A stretch of 64,000 nt of DNA from Branchiostoma floridae (taxonomy: Eukaryota > Chordata > Leptocardii > Amphioxiformes > Branchiostomatidae): positions 20,195,600-20,259,599 of the forward strand of contig NC_049991.1 of the NCBI RefSeq assembly GCF_000003815.2, written 5' to 3'. Both the position numbers and the translations under genes were made by a program. The notes under the pieces were generated by a model. It ran no database searches. It saw only the letters and a program-made list of their open reading frames with translations, and was not told the DNA's origin. This document shows positions 11,370 through 21,115 of the stretch, in pieces. Each line of letters begins with the position of its first letter. The first letter of the stretch is position 1.

Positions 11370-11453
11370 TGGAAAAGACTAAACTTTACGTAAAATTTGG
11401 GGCAAGTCCCAATCTAACTTGGTGTTGGTTACGTAAAGTTTAGTCTTTTCCAC
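11370..11453. repeat. Perfect 25-bp inverted repeat
   Basis: Arms 11370-11394 and 11429-11453 are exact reverse complements (GTGGAAAAGACTAAACTTTA..), with a 34-bp loop containing GGGGCAAGTCCC. Confidence 0.9.
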
Positions 11454-11459
11454 AGTTTC

Positions 11460-11990
11460 ATTTGTGTTGGTAAATGACATTATGGATAAACTGAAAATTG
11501 CCTATTAGTAACCAACACTACAAATAACAGTAGACGGGTCCATTTCGTGAACAAGGCTAAAAGAGTTAGCTGAAAATTGGGGGAGAGTCCGGACTTGTTT
11601 GTAGTGTTGGTTAGTTTAAGTTCAGTTTATCCCAGGGCTCTAGCCAGCGTCCGTTTTTCCGTCAATTGACGGAAATTTGTTGTGTCTGACGGAAAAATTT
11701 TCAAACCAATCCGTCAACCTTGACAGACAAAAATCCTTGGTGGAAGCTTCAGGCGGCTCGGGGACGCCGTCCACGGCCGTAAAAGCCACACACTGTTTGT
11801 TTTGCTATTGTTATGATTGTTGACAATGTGTGTCGGTGCCCTTTCGCATACGATAATCTCATTAAAACCCATTTTTCAAGGTCTCAGTTCAGTCCTTCTA
11901 ATTAATTTTCGCGGTTTTTGCGACGATTGGAATTGGCTGACGGAAAAAAGTTTCGAGCTGGCTAAAGCCCTGGTTTATCCATAGTGTTAA
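11460..11990. mobile_element. Inverted-repeat element split by a hAT-like insertion
   Basis: ATGGATAAACTGAA near 11480 matches TTCAGTTTATCC..AT across the insertion at 11633-11972, and AACCAACACTACAAA matches TTTGTAGTGTTGGTT inside. Removing the insertion restores a palindromic foldback element. Confidence 0.75.
11633..11972. mobile_element. hAT-like MITE with perfect 8-bp target duplication
   Basis: 340 bp. Termini CAGGGCTCTAGCCAGC and GCTGGCTAAAGCCCTG; flanked by GTTTATCC at 11625-11632 and 11973-11980. An 8-bp duplication with CAG-type ends is the hAT signature. No transposase. Confidence 0.88.
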
Positions 11991-12316
11991 ACGTAAGTTC
12001 AGCCTGGAACATGGAACCCCCCTAAGGAAAGCTCAAGAGAGGGACACCCCAAAACTCCTGGAGAAGTAACCTCGAGGTGGATGTGAGGGCGTCTGGATAT
12101 ACATTGGAACAGCTGGTAAAGAAGGCCCAGGACTACAAAAGATGGAGGGAGCTAGTTTGTGGCCTATTCCTAAGGATGGGCAGTAGGCCTAAGTAAGTAC
12201 TACCTAGTAAGTAAGTTCAGCTTCAAGAGAGTTCACATACGTCCCGCGATCATTGTGCGATACTTTTGATGCTATAGGATTTCAAGCAGGCTGTGACAGA
12301 ACCAACCACCAACAAG

Positions 12317-12385
12317 GACCTAAGACAGCCTCCAAACCCATCTTCTCCGAGAAGATCTGAGGGACTCAAACGTGTTAAAATTTCA
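12317..12385 (-). repeat. Copy of TMEM94 exon 23 start with acceptor
   Basis: Reads cctcag|ATCTTCTCGGAGAAGATG GG and keeps about 25 bp of preceding intron (AACACGTTTGA/AACACGTT-type sequence). Diverges after about 25 exon bases. Confidence 0.88.
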
Positions 12386-12659
12386 TTTACCGTCTTCTCA
12401 TGACCTACACCTACATTTGTACACTGAATGGAGGTCCCGTGTTTGGGGAGGGCCACAACCCACTCATGTTACATAACTGGCCGCTACACCTTTCGAAAAA
12501 GAGGAGTTGCATGCACTGGTGTGTGATGGTGCTAACCTTACAATTGGTATAAAGGCAAGAGAATCTTCAGCGTGTTGTCCTTGGTAACTTCAAAAGAAAT
12601 TGAAGAAGAAAAGATCATTGTGGAATATATGCCTGGTACGATAAAATAGCGTGAACTTA

Positions 12660-13100
12660 ATAATATGTTTATTACAAATTCTTGCCCGAGGGCTAATTGC
12701 AGGTACAAACAACATGTAAAATAAGGAAAATACAAAGGTGCTAGGAACTACATTCTATGACTATGCTGTGCTACTGAAGTATACATTATACTGGTTTTCT
12801 GGGTTTGACTTCTTCTTTTTAGGCAGTGGAAGACGAATTTACGCACTTCTTTTATAATGTGCGGGTTCTTTGATTTTAATAGTAGGGTTGGTTTCTCATT
12901 GTCAGGAATAGTTAGAAAGTAAGCGTGTATTTTGGATACACTCATAAATAGTTGGTTTCTTATATCATCATAAAAAGAACAATTAGAGATAAAATGACTC
13001 TCGTCTTCCACAGCATTTGAGGGGCAATATTTACAAATCCTCTCAGACACAGGTAGCTTCATATATCTCCCCTTTTCTACTTCCAGGGGGTGGGCACTTA
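12660..13100 (-). pseudogene. LINE ORF2 C-terminal remnant
   Basis: Reads LPVSERICKYCPSNAVEDES then HFISNCSFYDDIRNQLF: a CxxC..H..C finger with EDE.HF and Y.DIR, typical of the tail after the reverse transcriptase in non-LTR retrotransposons. The frame continues to a stop, then a 3'UTR-like region. Lies in TMEM94 intron 22. Confidence 0.75.
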
Positions 13101-13134
13101 AAAATAAAAATAGATAACAGAAGAGTCCACCTAC

Positions 13135-13218
13135 CCTGCTTCTGAGCTCATCCTCTGCTGAGAAGTGCACAAACCTGATACAGGCAGTGTCTAGGTCCTC
13201 GATCATGTGGACAACATC
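13135..13218 (-). CDS. TMEM94: TMEM94 coding exon 22
   Basis: Acceptor ttcccag, donor AGG|gtaggt, 28 codons in phase 0. Encodes MIEDLDTACIRFVHFSAEDE then LRSR, matching human LIDGLVNACIRFVYFSLEDELKSK. Confidence 0.96.
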
Positions 13219-13299
13219 CTGGGAAAACAACACCAGCAGCATAGAATTATAAAGATGAAAACAACAATATTTAGTTTTTAGACAACAAAAAGTGGTCAT

Positions 13300-14280
13300 A
13301 TTGGCTGGGCGGTCCTTATGTAGAGGTGGTCACTAGTACAGGTTTGACTGTATATAAATGGCCAGGTGGTCCTTATGTAGAGGTGGTCACTAGTACAGGT
13401 TTGACTGTATATAAATGGCCAGGTGGTCCTTATGTAGAGGTGGTCACTAGTACAGGTTTGTCTGTATATCAATGGCCAGGTAGTCGTTATGTAGAGGTGG
13501 TCACTTGTACAGGTTTGACTGTATATCAATGGCCAGGTGGTCCTTATGAAGAGGTGGTCACTAGTACAGGTTTGTCTGTATATCAATGGCCAGGTAGTCG
13601 TTATGTAGAGGTGGTCACTTGTACAGGTTTGACTGTATATCAATGGCCAGGTGGTCCTTATATAGAGGTGGTCACTTGTACAGGTTTGACTGTATATCAA
13701 TGGCCAGGTGGTCCTTATATAGAGGTGGTCACTTGTACAGGTTTGACTGTATATCAATGGCCAGGTGGTCCTTATATAGAGGTGGTCACTTGTACAGGTT
13801 TGACTGTACATCAATGGCCAGGTGGTCATTATGAAGAGATAGTCACTAGTACAGGTTTGACTGTACATCAATGGCCAGGTGGTCCTTATGTAGAGGTGGT
13901 CACTAGTACAGGTTTGTCTGTATATCAATGGCCAGGTAGTCGTTATGTAGAGGTGGTCACTTGTACAGGTTTGACTGTATATCAATGGCCAGGTGGTCCT
14001 TATATAGAGGTGGTCACTTGTACAGGTTTGACTGTATATCAATGGCCAGGTGGTCCTTATGTAGAGGTGGTCACTAGTACAGGTTTGACTGTATATCAAT
14101 GGCCAGGTGGTCATTATGAAGAGATAGTCACTAGTACAGATTTGACTGTACATCAATGGCCAGGTGGTCCTTATGTAGAGGTGGTCACTTGTACACTCAG
14201 GTTTAACAGTCACTGTATATCAATGGCCAAGTGGTCCTTAAAGTATATAGAGGTAGTCACTTGTACAGGACTGGTTTGAC
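13300..14280. repeat. 57-bp minisatellite in TMEM94 intron 21
   Basis: About 16 units of 57 bp, with unit core GGTGGTCACTAGTACAGGTT then TGACTGTATATCAATGGCCA. Because 57 is divisible by three, it is open on both strands (about 300 codons each) and translates into 19-residue repeats. It sits between well-supported exons and has no link to either exon end, so it is not called coding. Confidence 0.93.
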
Positions 14281-14322
14281 TGTACATGTATATCTGACTT
14301 TTACGTTCCTCTAGAAACCTAC

Positions 14323-14380
14323 CATTTTGGCCTGATATTGTGCCGACACCATTCCTATAAACACTTGTCTGCTCTGGGCA
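14323..14380 (-). CDS. TMEM94: TMEM94 coding exon 21
   Basis: Acceptor tgctgcag, donor ATG|gtaggt. Encodes SAQSRQVFIGMVSAQYQAKM, matching human GQIFMGMVSSQYQARL. Confidence 0.94.
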
Positions 14381-14451
14381 CTGCAGCAGGAAAATGTGGA
14401 CATGTTAGACAGTTGTGATCAACAATACAAAGATGTTCTGTAATCCCTAAT

Positions 14452-14545
14452 GATGGCAAGACCCCCCTACCACCCACCTGAACCAGTCCCCTAATGCCTG
14501 ATGATGACAACACCCCCAATCACCCACCTGAAGCATTCAATTTAA
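14452..14545 (-). repeat. Two copies of TMEM94 exon 20 donor end
   Basis: CTGGTTCAGGTGGGTGG-type junctions recur at about 14472-14492 and, more decayed, 14518-14535, each followed on the minus strand by the same TCATCATCAGGCA-like intron sequence as the true donor. Confidence 0.75.
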
Positions 14546-14631
14546 TGCCTGATGATTACAAAACCTCAGATCTTATCACCCTTTAGAATGGAAATTATTG
14601 CCTGATGATGGCAAGACCCCCTACCACCCAC

Positions 14632-14751
14632 CTGAACCAGTCCTGTTCCCTCCTGATAGTCCTGCCCTTGCCATGAGAGTTGAGGGACAGGTCAGAGTCT
14701 CCCAGGGTCCTGCCGGGGTCCGTCTGTACAGGGGACGACACGTCCTCTGGT
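14632..14751 (-). CDS. TMEM94: TMEM94 coding exon 20
   Basis: Acceptor tctccag, donor TTCAG|gtgggt, phase 2 in and out. Encodes PEDVSSPVQTDPGRTLGDSD and a basic GKGRTIRREQDWFR. The human counterpart is a Ser/Arg-rich linker. Its donor end is duplicated twice downstream. Confidence 0.82.
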
Positions 14752-14769
14752 CTGGAGAGAGAAATAGTT

Positions 14770-15065
14770 AAAAAAAAGTTGAAGTTAAAGTCCTTCCCAT
14801 ACCTGATGGCACACAGGGCGGCGCCCATCTCCGTTTCAGTAGCCCTGGGCCACACAACGCAATCACTACAGCAGGGGGCTAGTCCACTGGTAGTGGTGTG
14901 TGTTCAACTTCCATACTCTTTCCCGAATGCTGAGTGCTGAGCAGAGAAAGCAGCATGTACCATTTTTAAAGTCTTTGGTATGACTCGGCCGGGATCGAAC
15001 TCACGACTTACCGCATGCAAGGCGAACACTCTACCCACTCGGTCATTGCACCGGTTGAGCCAATA
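14770..15065 (-). mobile_element. tRNA-derived SINE
   Basis: On the minus strand it starts with a tRNA-like head: box A GGTGCAATGACCGAGTGGGT, box B GTGAGTTCGATCCCGGCC. A body follows that matches 40735-41020 over nearly its whole length (TACGTGCTGCTTTCTCTGC-like block, GTGTGGCCC, GGAGATGGGC). Confidence 0.85.
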
Positions 15066-15194
15066 GAGAAATAGTAGTTACTACCAAATTCATTTCTTAT
15101 TTCTTGATATCAGTTTGGTTCAGTTCATCTTCTGTAAAGAGGTGACACCAAGGTTTCCACAAAGTCCTGTCCAGCATTACAGAGCGGAGCTCGT

Positions 15195-15320
15195 CGACCT
15201 GAAGATCTGTGTCCTCCATGAGTAACTTCTAGTGCGTCCAATTTCTTGTTATTCTAAGAAAAGCGTGTCCAAATGACACCTTGACGCATGCCTGCCTAAA
15301 GCTTGCCCACCACTAGCATT
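15195..15320 (+). repeat. Fragment of the dispersed CTGATTGACCAGGG element family
   Basis: TTCTTGTTATTCTAAGAAAA and ACGCATGCCTG(C/G)CTAAA blocks match the end of the element at 62921-63262. Confidence 0.7.
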
Positions 15321-15375
15321 GATACCAGTGGATTTAAGATGTAAAAGTTGCATAAAAGAAGGTTGCCATGGTTAC

Positions 15376-15471
15376 CTTGTATCAGACACAGGTGTGGCGA
15401 CTTCCCTGGGCTCATCCGGTTCCTTCACAGGCAGCTCATAGAAAACATCGCCCAGATGTCTGGATACAGGC
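15376..15471 (-). CDS. TMEM94: TMEM94 exon 19 candidate with one-base frameshift
   Basis: Acceptor atgtag, donor AAG|gtaacc. The first part reads HLGDVFYELPVKE, similar to human FTMCELPSTIPIKQ, and the last part DEPREVATPVSDT leads in frame to exon 20. Between them, around 15417-15422, one surplus base breaks the frame and gives TGA. The summed CDS (4564 bp) also leaves a remainder of one. This may be an assembly error, a polymorphism or a mis-drawn exon. Confidence 0.45.
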
Positions 15472-15526
15472 TACATACAAAGTTTAACACGTCCGTCATT
15501 TTCTTTTCAAAATCTTCTCTTGCTTA

Positions 15527-15763
15527 GGCCACACCAATTTAATTTGTTGGTTCACTGATTTTTAAAAATAAAAAAAACGGACATCATAAAACTAGAGGGT
15601 AGGCAGGAAACTTGAATATGACTGTATTTACCCTTGGCAATAAAACTGAGTGCACCAAGCACAAACCTGGTCCTCAGGCTTTGTTTTTACTATGTTTTTC
15701 CAGTGAATCATATTTTTCTAGTTTTCTAAAATCTGTGAACCAACAAGTTAAATTAGCATGGCC
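15527..15763. mobile_element. Harbinger-like MITE
   Basis: 237 bp. Termini GGCCACACCAATTTAATTTG and the reverse complement of TTTAACTTGTTGGTTCAC; flanked by TTA on both sides (15524-15526, 15764-15766). A TTA duplication with GGCC ends fits PIF/Harbinger. No transposase. In TMEM94 intron 18. Confidence 0.85.
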
Positions 15764-16088
15764 TTAAAGAATGTCTTTTCAATTTCTGCTGCAAATGAGA
15801 TATAGTGATGCACAGCACTTGCATGCCATTCCAAATACAATGATGAAAATGATGGCAACAGAGGTACTACAGGAGCTACGGAAGCTTGCAACAAACAGGA
15901 CACAGTGGAAAGAGTTGAAGAAAGACTGATTACAGCTGCAGGGTGTCCAGACCACTGCAGCAGCAGGACACAGTGGACTATTACTAAAGTCACAGTTGTT
16001 CAGTGAGCAGAAAAATTGGCTCATACATTCAAGTTTAATTATTTTTGTTCCAAGGATGGTCCCTTGTCCATTTACCACTACCTATTAC

Positions 16089-16235
16089 AACAGTCTCCAT
16101 TTTGTAGGCTTGATTCTCTGGTAGCAATGTTTCAAAGAATTCAACATTAGCTTGAATGATAAAAGGCACTTTACATGGAGAGGACAGAAGAGACTCTGGA
16201 GTTACAATAGGTTTGGACACTAGGCTATCCGATAT
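16089..16235 (-). CDS. TMEM94: TMEM94 coding exon 18 (tentative 3' end)
   Basis: Acceptor gtttgtag; open in phase 0, encoding ISDSLVSKPIVTPESLLSSP and more. Two donors are possible: GTT|gtaata (drawn, leaves phase 0) and ATAG|gtagtg at 16082 (leaves phase 1). The first agrees with exon 19. Variable linker with no clear human match. Confidence 0.55.
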
Positions 16236-16592
16236 CTACAAACAGTAAAAAGGACTTTTACATTTGGGCTCAATGATTGTTACAATGAAGGTAATCACCC
16301 TGATTCTTCACCGCTAAAATTAGAAAACTTCAAGGTGAAAAGAAGAAAAAAACATCAACAAGGCTAATTTCTAATGTAGCAATGATTGGATTATTGCAGT
16401 GATTTCAACCAAAAATGTACCCTGACAAATGTGTCTTTAATTGAAGGTGATAATGCCCTGAGCATCTACCACATAATGATATATTGATTAGGAAAAATCA
16501 TGGGAAAAGAAAAGAGTCCTGCTTGATTCCTTGTTGTAATGACTGGATGATTGCAGCAGTGATTCAGCTACCCCCATACAAAATGTTTCTAC

Positions 16593-16683
16593 CTGCGCTC
16601 TGATTGGTTTCTGCTCGTCCAATGGGATGGGGGCAACCTCATCCTGTGGGGTCATTGACCTTTGGTTATTTACCATATTTGGT
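16593..16683 (-). CDS. TMEM94: TMEM94 coding exon 17
   Basis: Acceptor gtcaccag, donor CAG|gtagaa. Encodes PNMVNNQRSMTPQDEVAPIP and LDEQKPIRAQ in the lineage-variable linker of the loop domain. Needs entry in phase 2. No clear human counterpart. Confidence 0.6.
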
Positions 16684-17006
16684 CTGGTGACAGAAAAGGC
16701 TTGTTGATCAATTTGTACAAAAACAAAAGATTAAACAACTTCTACTTGTTGGAACAAAGCTAAAGCTTAAGTTTAAAAAAATCTAGCTTTTGACATTTGC
16801 TAATTTGTAATATGTAATCTATTCTACATTTGTGAGGGGCTGTACTCACAGTAAATAACTTTGATTGACTTGGTTTTCTAGTTTTTTCAATATTAACGAA
16901 AAGTTTGGCCATTTCTTTCTTTCATTTTTATCATTTTTTTTACTTTTTTGACACAATCAGATGAAAAAAGTCATTAAAAAAAATACCATAAACATTGCCA
17001 TGTTAC

Positions 17007-17020
17007 CTGTTGTTCCCAAA
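17007..17020 (-). CDS. TMEM94: Candidate TMEM94 14-nt microexon (exon 16)
   Basis: Acceptor attaacag, exon TTTGGGAACAACAG, donor |gtaaca. Without it exon 15 (phase 0) joined to exon 17 runs into a stop after five codons. Its 14 nt shift the phase by two and open exon 17. It is supported only by phase and splice consensus. The flanking introns would be 93 and 323 bp. Confidence 0.45.
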
Positions 17021-17113
17021 CTGTTAATTGATACCAGTATATACATCGTTATACTGTCAGGTAAATACAAATACATGTAATACATGAAGGTCTATATGTG
17101 GCAACCCTCCCAC

Positions 17114-17192
17114 CTTCTCCATCGGTCTGTAGGCGAAGGCTGAACAGTAGGCTGACAGGCTCATGCGGTGGTAGAAGTCCAGGATTTTCTTC
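17114..17192 (-). CDS. TMEM94: TMEM94 coding exon 15
   Basis: Acceptor ccgtacag, donor AAG|gtggga. Encodes RKKILDFYHRMSLSAYCSAF and AYRPMEK, matching human KKVLDFYQRACLSGYCSAFAYKPM. Ends in phase 0. Confidence 0.95.
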
Positions 17193-17678
17193 CTGTACGG
17201 CAGCAGATGAAAGACTGTATTAAATATTCATGTATTTACCAATTGTAGTAGCCGTCATAGTAGTATAGAGTTTTTGATTACACTGCTGCTGGAATCCCTG
17301 ACACAATGGTAGGCAGCAGTTGGCTAGTCTTCACACCGCGCTACCAAGAGGCTCTTTCCAGTGGGCTCACCATAGTTAGACCGCATATCTTTATGACACT
17401 CCTAACACAATCCAACCAGAATGCATTTGCTTGGTCTACCACGATCTCTGCTGCTTGGCAATTTCAATTTGGTGATGGAGTTGATTCTAGGTTCCCTTAG
17501 CTTACAAATGAAAAGTTACTGACCAGGAAAATAAGTAGGCTAAGTCAAATTCCGCTTACTCACTGAAATCTATGGTGGATTATGTAATGGGAGGCAAAGT
17601 CTATGAGTCATCAGGAATGCATTTGAAATGCAATGGGTGTGATACAGCTACAAGTTGCTAGAGATACTAGAGCCTCAC

Positions 17679-17781
17679 CGATCTTTGTCCGTCAGAGGGC
17701 AGAGGTCAATGCCGTCCCAGAAGTCCGTGCAGCTGTCCAGTACGATGTCTGCTGTTCCGTGTGTCAGCAGCTGGAGCATGC
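17679..17781 (-). CDS. TMEM94: TMEM94 coding exon 14
   Basis: Acceptor gtcctgcag, donor CG|gtgagg. Encodes MLQLLTHGTADIVLDSCTDF and WDGIDLCPLTDKDR, closely matching human HGTADVVLEACTDFWDGADIYPL. Confidence 0.96.
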
Positions 17782-18370
17782 CTGCAGGACGACAAGGTCA
17801 AATGTCAAGGTCATTGTAAAATCAAACTTTATAACGGTTACCATAACTATGGAACAGTCGAACTGTTTCTTTCCAGATGTTTCTTTGACCTGACGTCTGG
17901 TAAAAAAACGTTGAGTCTATTTTTTGTGTTGTTTTGCTATGACAAATTATATAAGGAAATTTGATGTATTTCATCAAACTCTCCTTTGTCTGCTATGTCA
18001 GGATACGGTTCCCTAAAATGTAAACAAAATTGTTGTATTTGATACTATTTTCTTTAAAGATGTAGTCCTCTGCTGTACAGTGCAGAAGGCATTTCACATG
18101 TTTGGTATCGAAAATTGATTTTGGGTGGAAGTGCTGGATGTTTCTGCACTGACGGAGTCTTGATTTTCCTATATGTCCTATCATATTCATGAAAGGGCAC
18201 AGGAATGTGGGCACTTACATTCACTTATTTCCCTGTCTACCCTCTGTCCATCTCTTGATTCCCACCCCTTTCATTTTCTGGGTTCTTTGCTGCTATCCTA
18301 AGCTTATCTCTTTCGTCGCCCATTTTTCATGTATGCATAATTCTGCGAACCCTCCACCCCCACCTCCCTC

Positions 18371-18500
18371 ACCTGTGGTATAGTCCTTGGTGACCACAGA
18401 CACCATATTTGGGAGCGGCAGCTTGTTCCTGAGGAAGGAGCTCCTCCTGGCCAGCTGGTCCTGGCCTAGCCCGGTACCCAGGCCCCGGTGCGCAGCCACC
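18371..18500 (-). repeat. Copy of TMEM94 exon 13 3' two-thirds with donor
   Basis: About 127 bp almost identical to the end of exon 13, including GLGTGLGQDQLARRSSFL and CAG|gtgagg, preceded by AAGCCGCAG, a possible acceptor. Its phase does not fit exon 12 or exon 14, so use as an alternative exon would shift the frame. Confidence 0.9.
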
Positions 18501-18509
18501 TGCGGCTTA

Positions 18510-18600
18510 GTTGCTTCAGTAACTACTTTTTGACGTATCTTATTACCTGGATGTCTAACCTACATCGGCGCAGTCAATCTACTGTCTATTAGCTGGTTGC
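18510..18600 (+). repeat. Fragment of dispersed repeat (CCTGGATGTCTAACCTACAT family)
   Basis: TAACTACTTTTTGACGTATC / TTATTACCTGGATGTCTAAC recurs at 24487-24540 and 52968-53015. Confidence 0.75.
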
Positions 18601-18680
18601 TTTTGTTAGCATTTTGAAACATTTTTTCCTTTAAAGATAACATCATGATGATTTTGTGAACCTCCACCCCCGTCCCTCAC

Positions 18681-18880
18681 CTGTGGTATAGTCCTTGGTG
18701 ACCACAGACACCATATTTGGGAGCGGCAGCTTGTTCCTGAGGAAGGAGCTCCTCCTGCCCAGCTGGTCCTGGCCTAGCCCGGTCCCCAGGCCCCGGTACG
18801 CAGCCACCTGTGTCCTCAGCTTAAACAGCTCCAGCACTTTGTCTGAGAACCCGATCTGGTGCACCAGCTGACATAAGCAT
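18681..18880 (-). CDS. TMEM94: TMEM94 coding exon 13
   Basis: Acceptor tcctgtag, donor CAG|gtgagg, phase 2 in and 1 out. Encodes CLCQLVHQIGFSDKVLELFK and LPNMVSVVTKDYTT, matching human LCELARLIGF..ELFK and LSHMISLFIKDTTT. Its 3' two-thirds with donor recur 300 bp downstream. Confidence 0.95.
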
Positions 18881-19280
18881 CTACAGGAGAGTGGGTCAGA
18901 AACAATTATGGAAAACAATTAATCAATCAACCAATCTATCAATCAACTAAACCCGATCTGGTGCACCAGCTGATATAAATATCTATGGGGAAACAACTTT
19001 CAGGCTTGAAACGATAGTTCAATCCATCAATCAATCTACTAGTAGTAATATTATCATGATAGAGAGACAGCATGACAGTTGTAATGGAACCAGGAGACTT
19101 CTCATTATTTGTTTAACAGCATATGATGGAAGTCATGGTCCACTACAATGGATGACTATCAGGATGAACCACCAACCACAGCTGAAAATTCAGCACTAAG
19201 GACAGGAACTTCTACCAGTGGCATCCAAACTGAGTGAGCAAAACAGCTGGGATTCACAACCTCCTAAACTTCAGAGTATG

Positions 19281-20638
19281 GATCTATTGGGACTGGAACA
19301 CTTACCTCCTATACCTGAGGATGGCCCTGATGGGACTGGAACCCTTACCTCCTATACCTGAGGATGGCCCTGATGGGACTGGAACCCTTACCTCCTATAC
19401 CTGAGGATGGCCCTGCTGGGACTGGAACCCTTACCTCCTATACCTGAGAATGGCCCTGATGGGAATCAAACCCTTACCTCCTATACCTGAGAATGGCTTT
19501 GGTGGGACTTGAACCCTTACCTCCTATATATGAGAATGGCCCTGATGGGACTGGACCCCTTACCTCCTATACCTGAGGATGGCCCTGATGGGACTGGACC
19601 CCTTACCTCCTATACCTGAGGATGGCCCTGATGGGACTGGAACCCTTACCTCCTATACCTGAGGATGGCCCTGATGGGACTGGACCCCTTACCTCCTATA
19701 CCTGAGGATGGCCCTGATGGGACTGGAACCCTTACCTCCTATACCTGAGGATGGCCCTGATGGGACTGGAACCCTTACCTCCTATACCTGAGGATGGCCC
19801 TGCTGGGACTGGAACCCTTACCTCCTATACCTGAGAATGGCCCTGATGGGAATCAAACCCTTACCTCCTATACCTGAGAATGGCCCTGATGGGACTGGAA
19901 CCCTTACCTCCTATATCTGAGAATGGCCCTGATGGGACTGGACCCCTTACCTCCTATACCTGAGGATGGCCCTGATGGGACTGGACCCCTTACCTCCTAT
20001 ACCTGAGGATGGCCCTGATGGGACTGGAACCCTTACCTCCTATACCTGAGAATGGCCCTGATGGGAATCGAACCCTTACCTCCTATACCTGAGAATGGCC
20101 CTGATGGGACTTGAACCCTTACCTCCTATATCTGAGAATGGCCCTGATGGGACTGGACCCCTTACCTCCTATACCTGAGGATGGCCCTGATGGGACTGGA
20201 CCCCTTACCTCCTATACCTGAGGATGGCCCTGATGGGACTGGAACCCTTACCTCCTATACCTGAGAATGGCCCTGATGGGAATCAAACCCTTACCTCCTA
20301 TACCTGAGAATGGCTTTGGTGGGACTTGAACCCTTACCTCCTATATCTGAGAATGGCCCTGATGGGACTGGACCCCTTACCTCCTATACCTGAGGATGGC
20401 CCTGATGGGACTGGAACCCTTACCTCCTATACCTGAGGATAGCCCTGATAGGACTGGAACCCTTACCTCCTGTACCTGAGGATGGCCCTGATGGGACTGG
20501 AACCCTTACCTCCTATACCTGAGGATGGCCCTGATGGGACTGGACCCCTTACCTCCTATACCTGAGGATGGCCCTGATGGGACTGGAACCCTTACCTCCT
20601 ATACCTGAGGATGGCCCTGCTGGGACTGGAACCCTTAC
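19281..20638 (-). repeat. 43-bp donor-side array from TMEM94 exon 12 (about 31 extra copies)
   Basis: About 32 donors counting the real one, at an exact 43-bp spacing. Each unit repeats GGCCATCCTCAG|gtatag and AGGAG|gtaagg with intron sequence GGTTCCAGTCCCATCA. Variants (ATCAAACC, GGCTTTGG) recur in the same order, implying larger-scale duplication of blocks. Confidence 0.96.
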
Positions 20639-20760
20639 CTCCTATACCTGAGGATGGCCCTGCCCCCCATGTCTTTAGACACACAGTTAAGATGGTCCAT
20701 GAAGCTGGCGTTCCTCTCCACGGCAAGAGGGTTACAGATGTTCAACAAGATGTTCAAACC
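20639..20760 (-). CDS. TMEM94: TMEM94 coding exon 12
   Basis: Acceptor gtccacag. Encodes GLNILLNICNPLAVERN and MDHLNCVSKDMG. There are two possible donors 9 bp apart, CTCAG|gtatag and AGGAG|gtaagg. Both leave phase 2, so both join exon 13 in frame and differ by three residues. The second is drawn. Both donors are carried in every unit of the 43-bp array downstream. Confidence 0.92.
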
Positions 20761-21115
20761 CTGTGGACAAGAAAAAATCACAAGATTAGTGAAGCATAGA
20801 AATGTGAATGACAGTGGGTAATACACATAATAGTTATGTGGGATTTCATACATTCAGCACGAGTCAGAGTATGAGATGAATGTAGGAGCACCTATATTGA
20901 ATAAAGACTTTTTATCCCATCTTCCATAGTCTACTTTAAAAAAATTCTTTATGTATCATTTAAAAATTCTCACAGCATGTACATTGTACTTCAATTAAAC
21001 TGGGTAAGGGAATGGGCAGTCTTCATAACCCTTGCTGCTTACTAAGGTGGAACAATTTCTTTTTCAGACATTTTGTTATACACTGATTTCTGCAGAAGTT
21101 CTCCTGTTTCCTCAC

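Noticed and set aside
13296-14279. Two 300-codon open frames on opposite strands
   Set aside because: Both are readings of a 57-bp intronic minisatellite; no start context, splice or similarity support.
7361-20638. CRISPR-like regular repeats
   Set aside because: Units have no variable spacers; they are tandem minisatellites in a eukaryotic gene.
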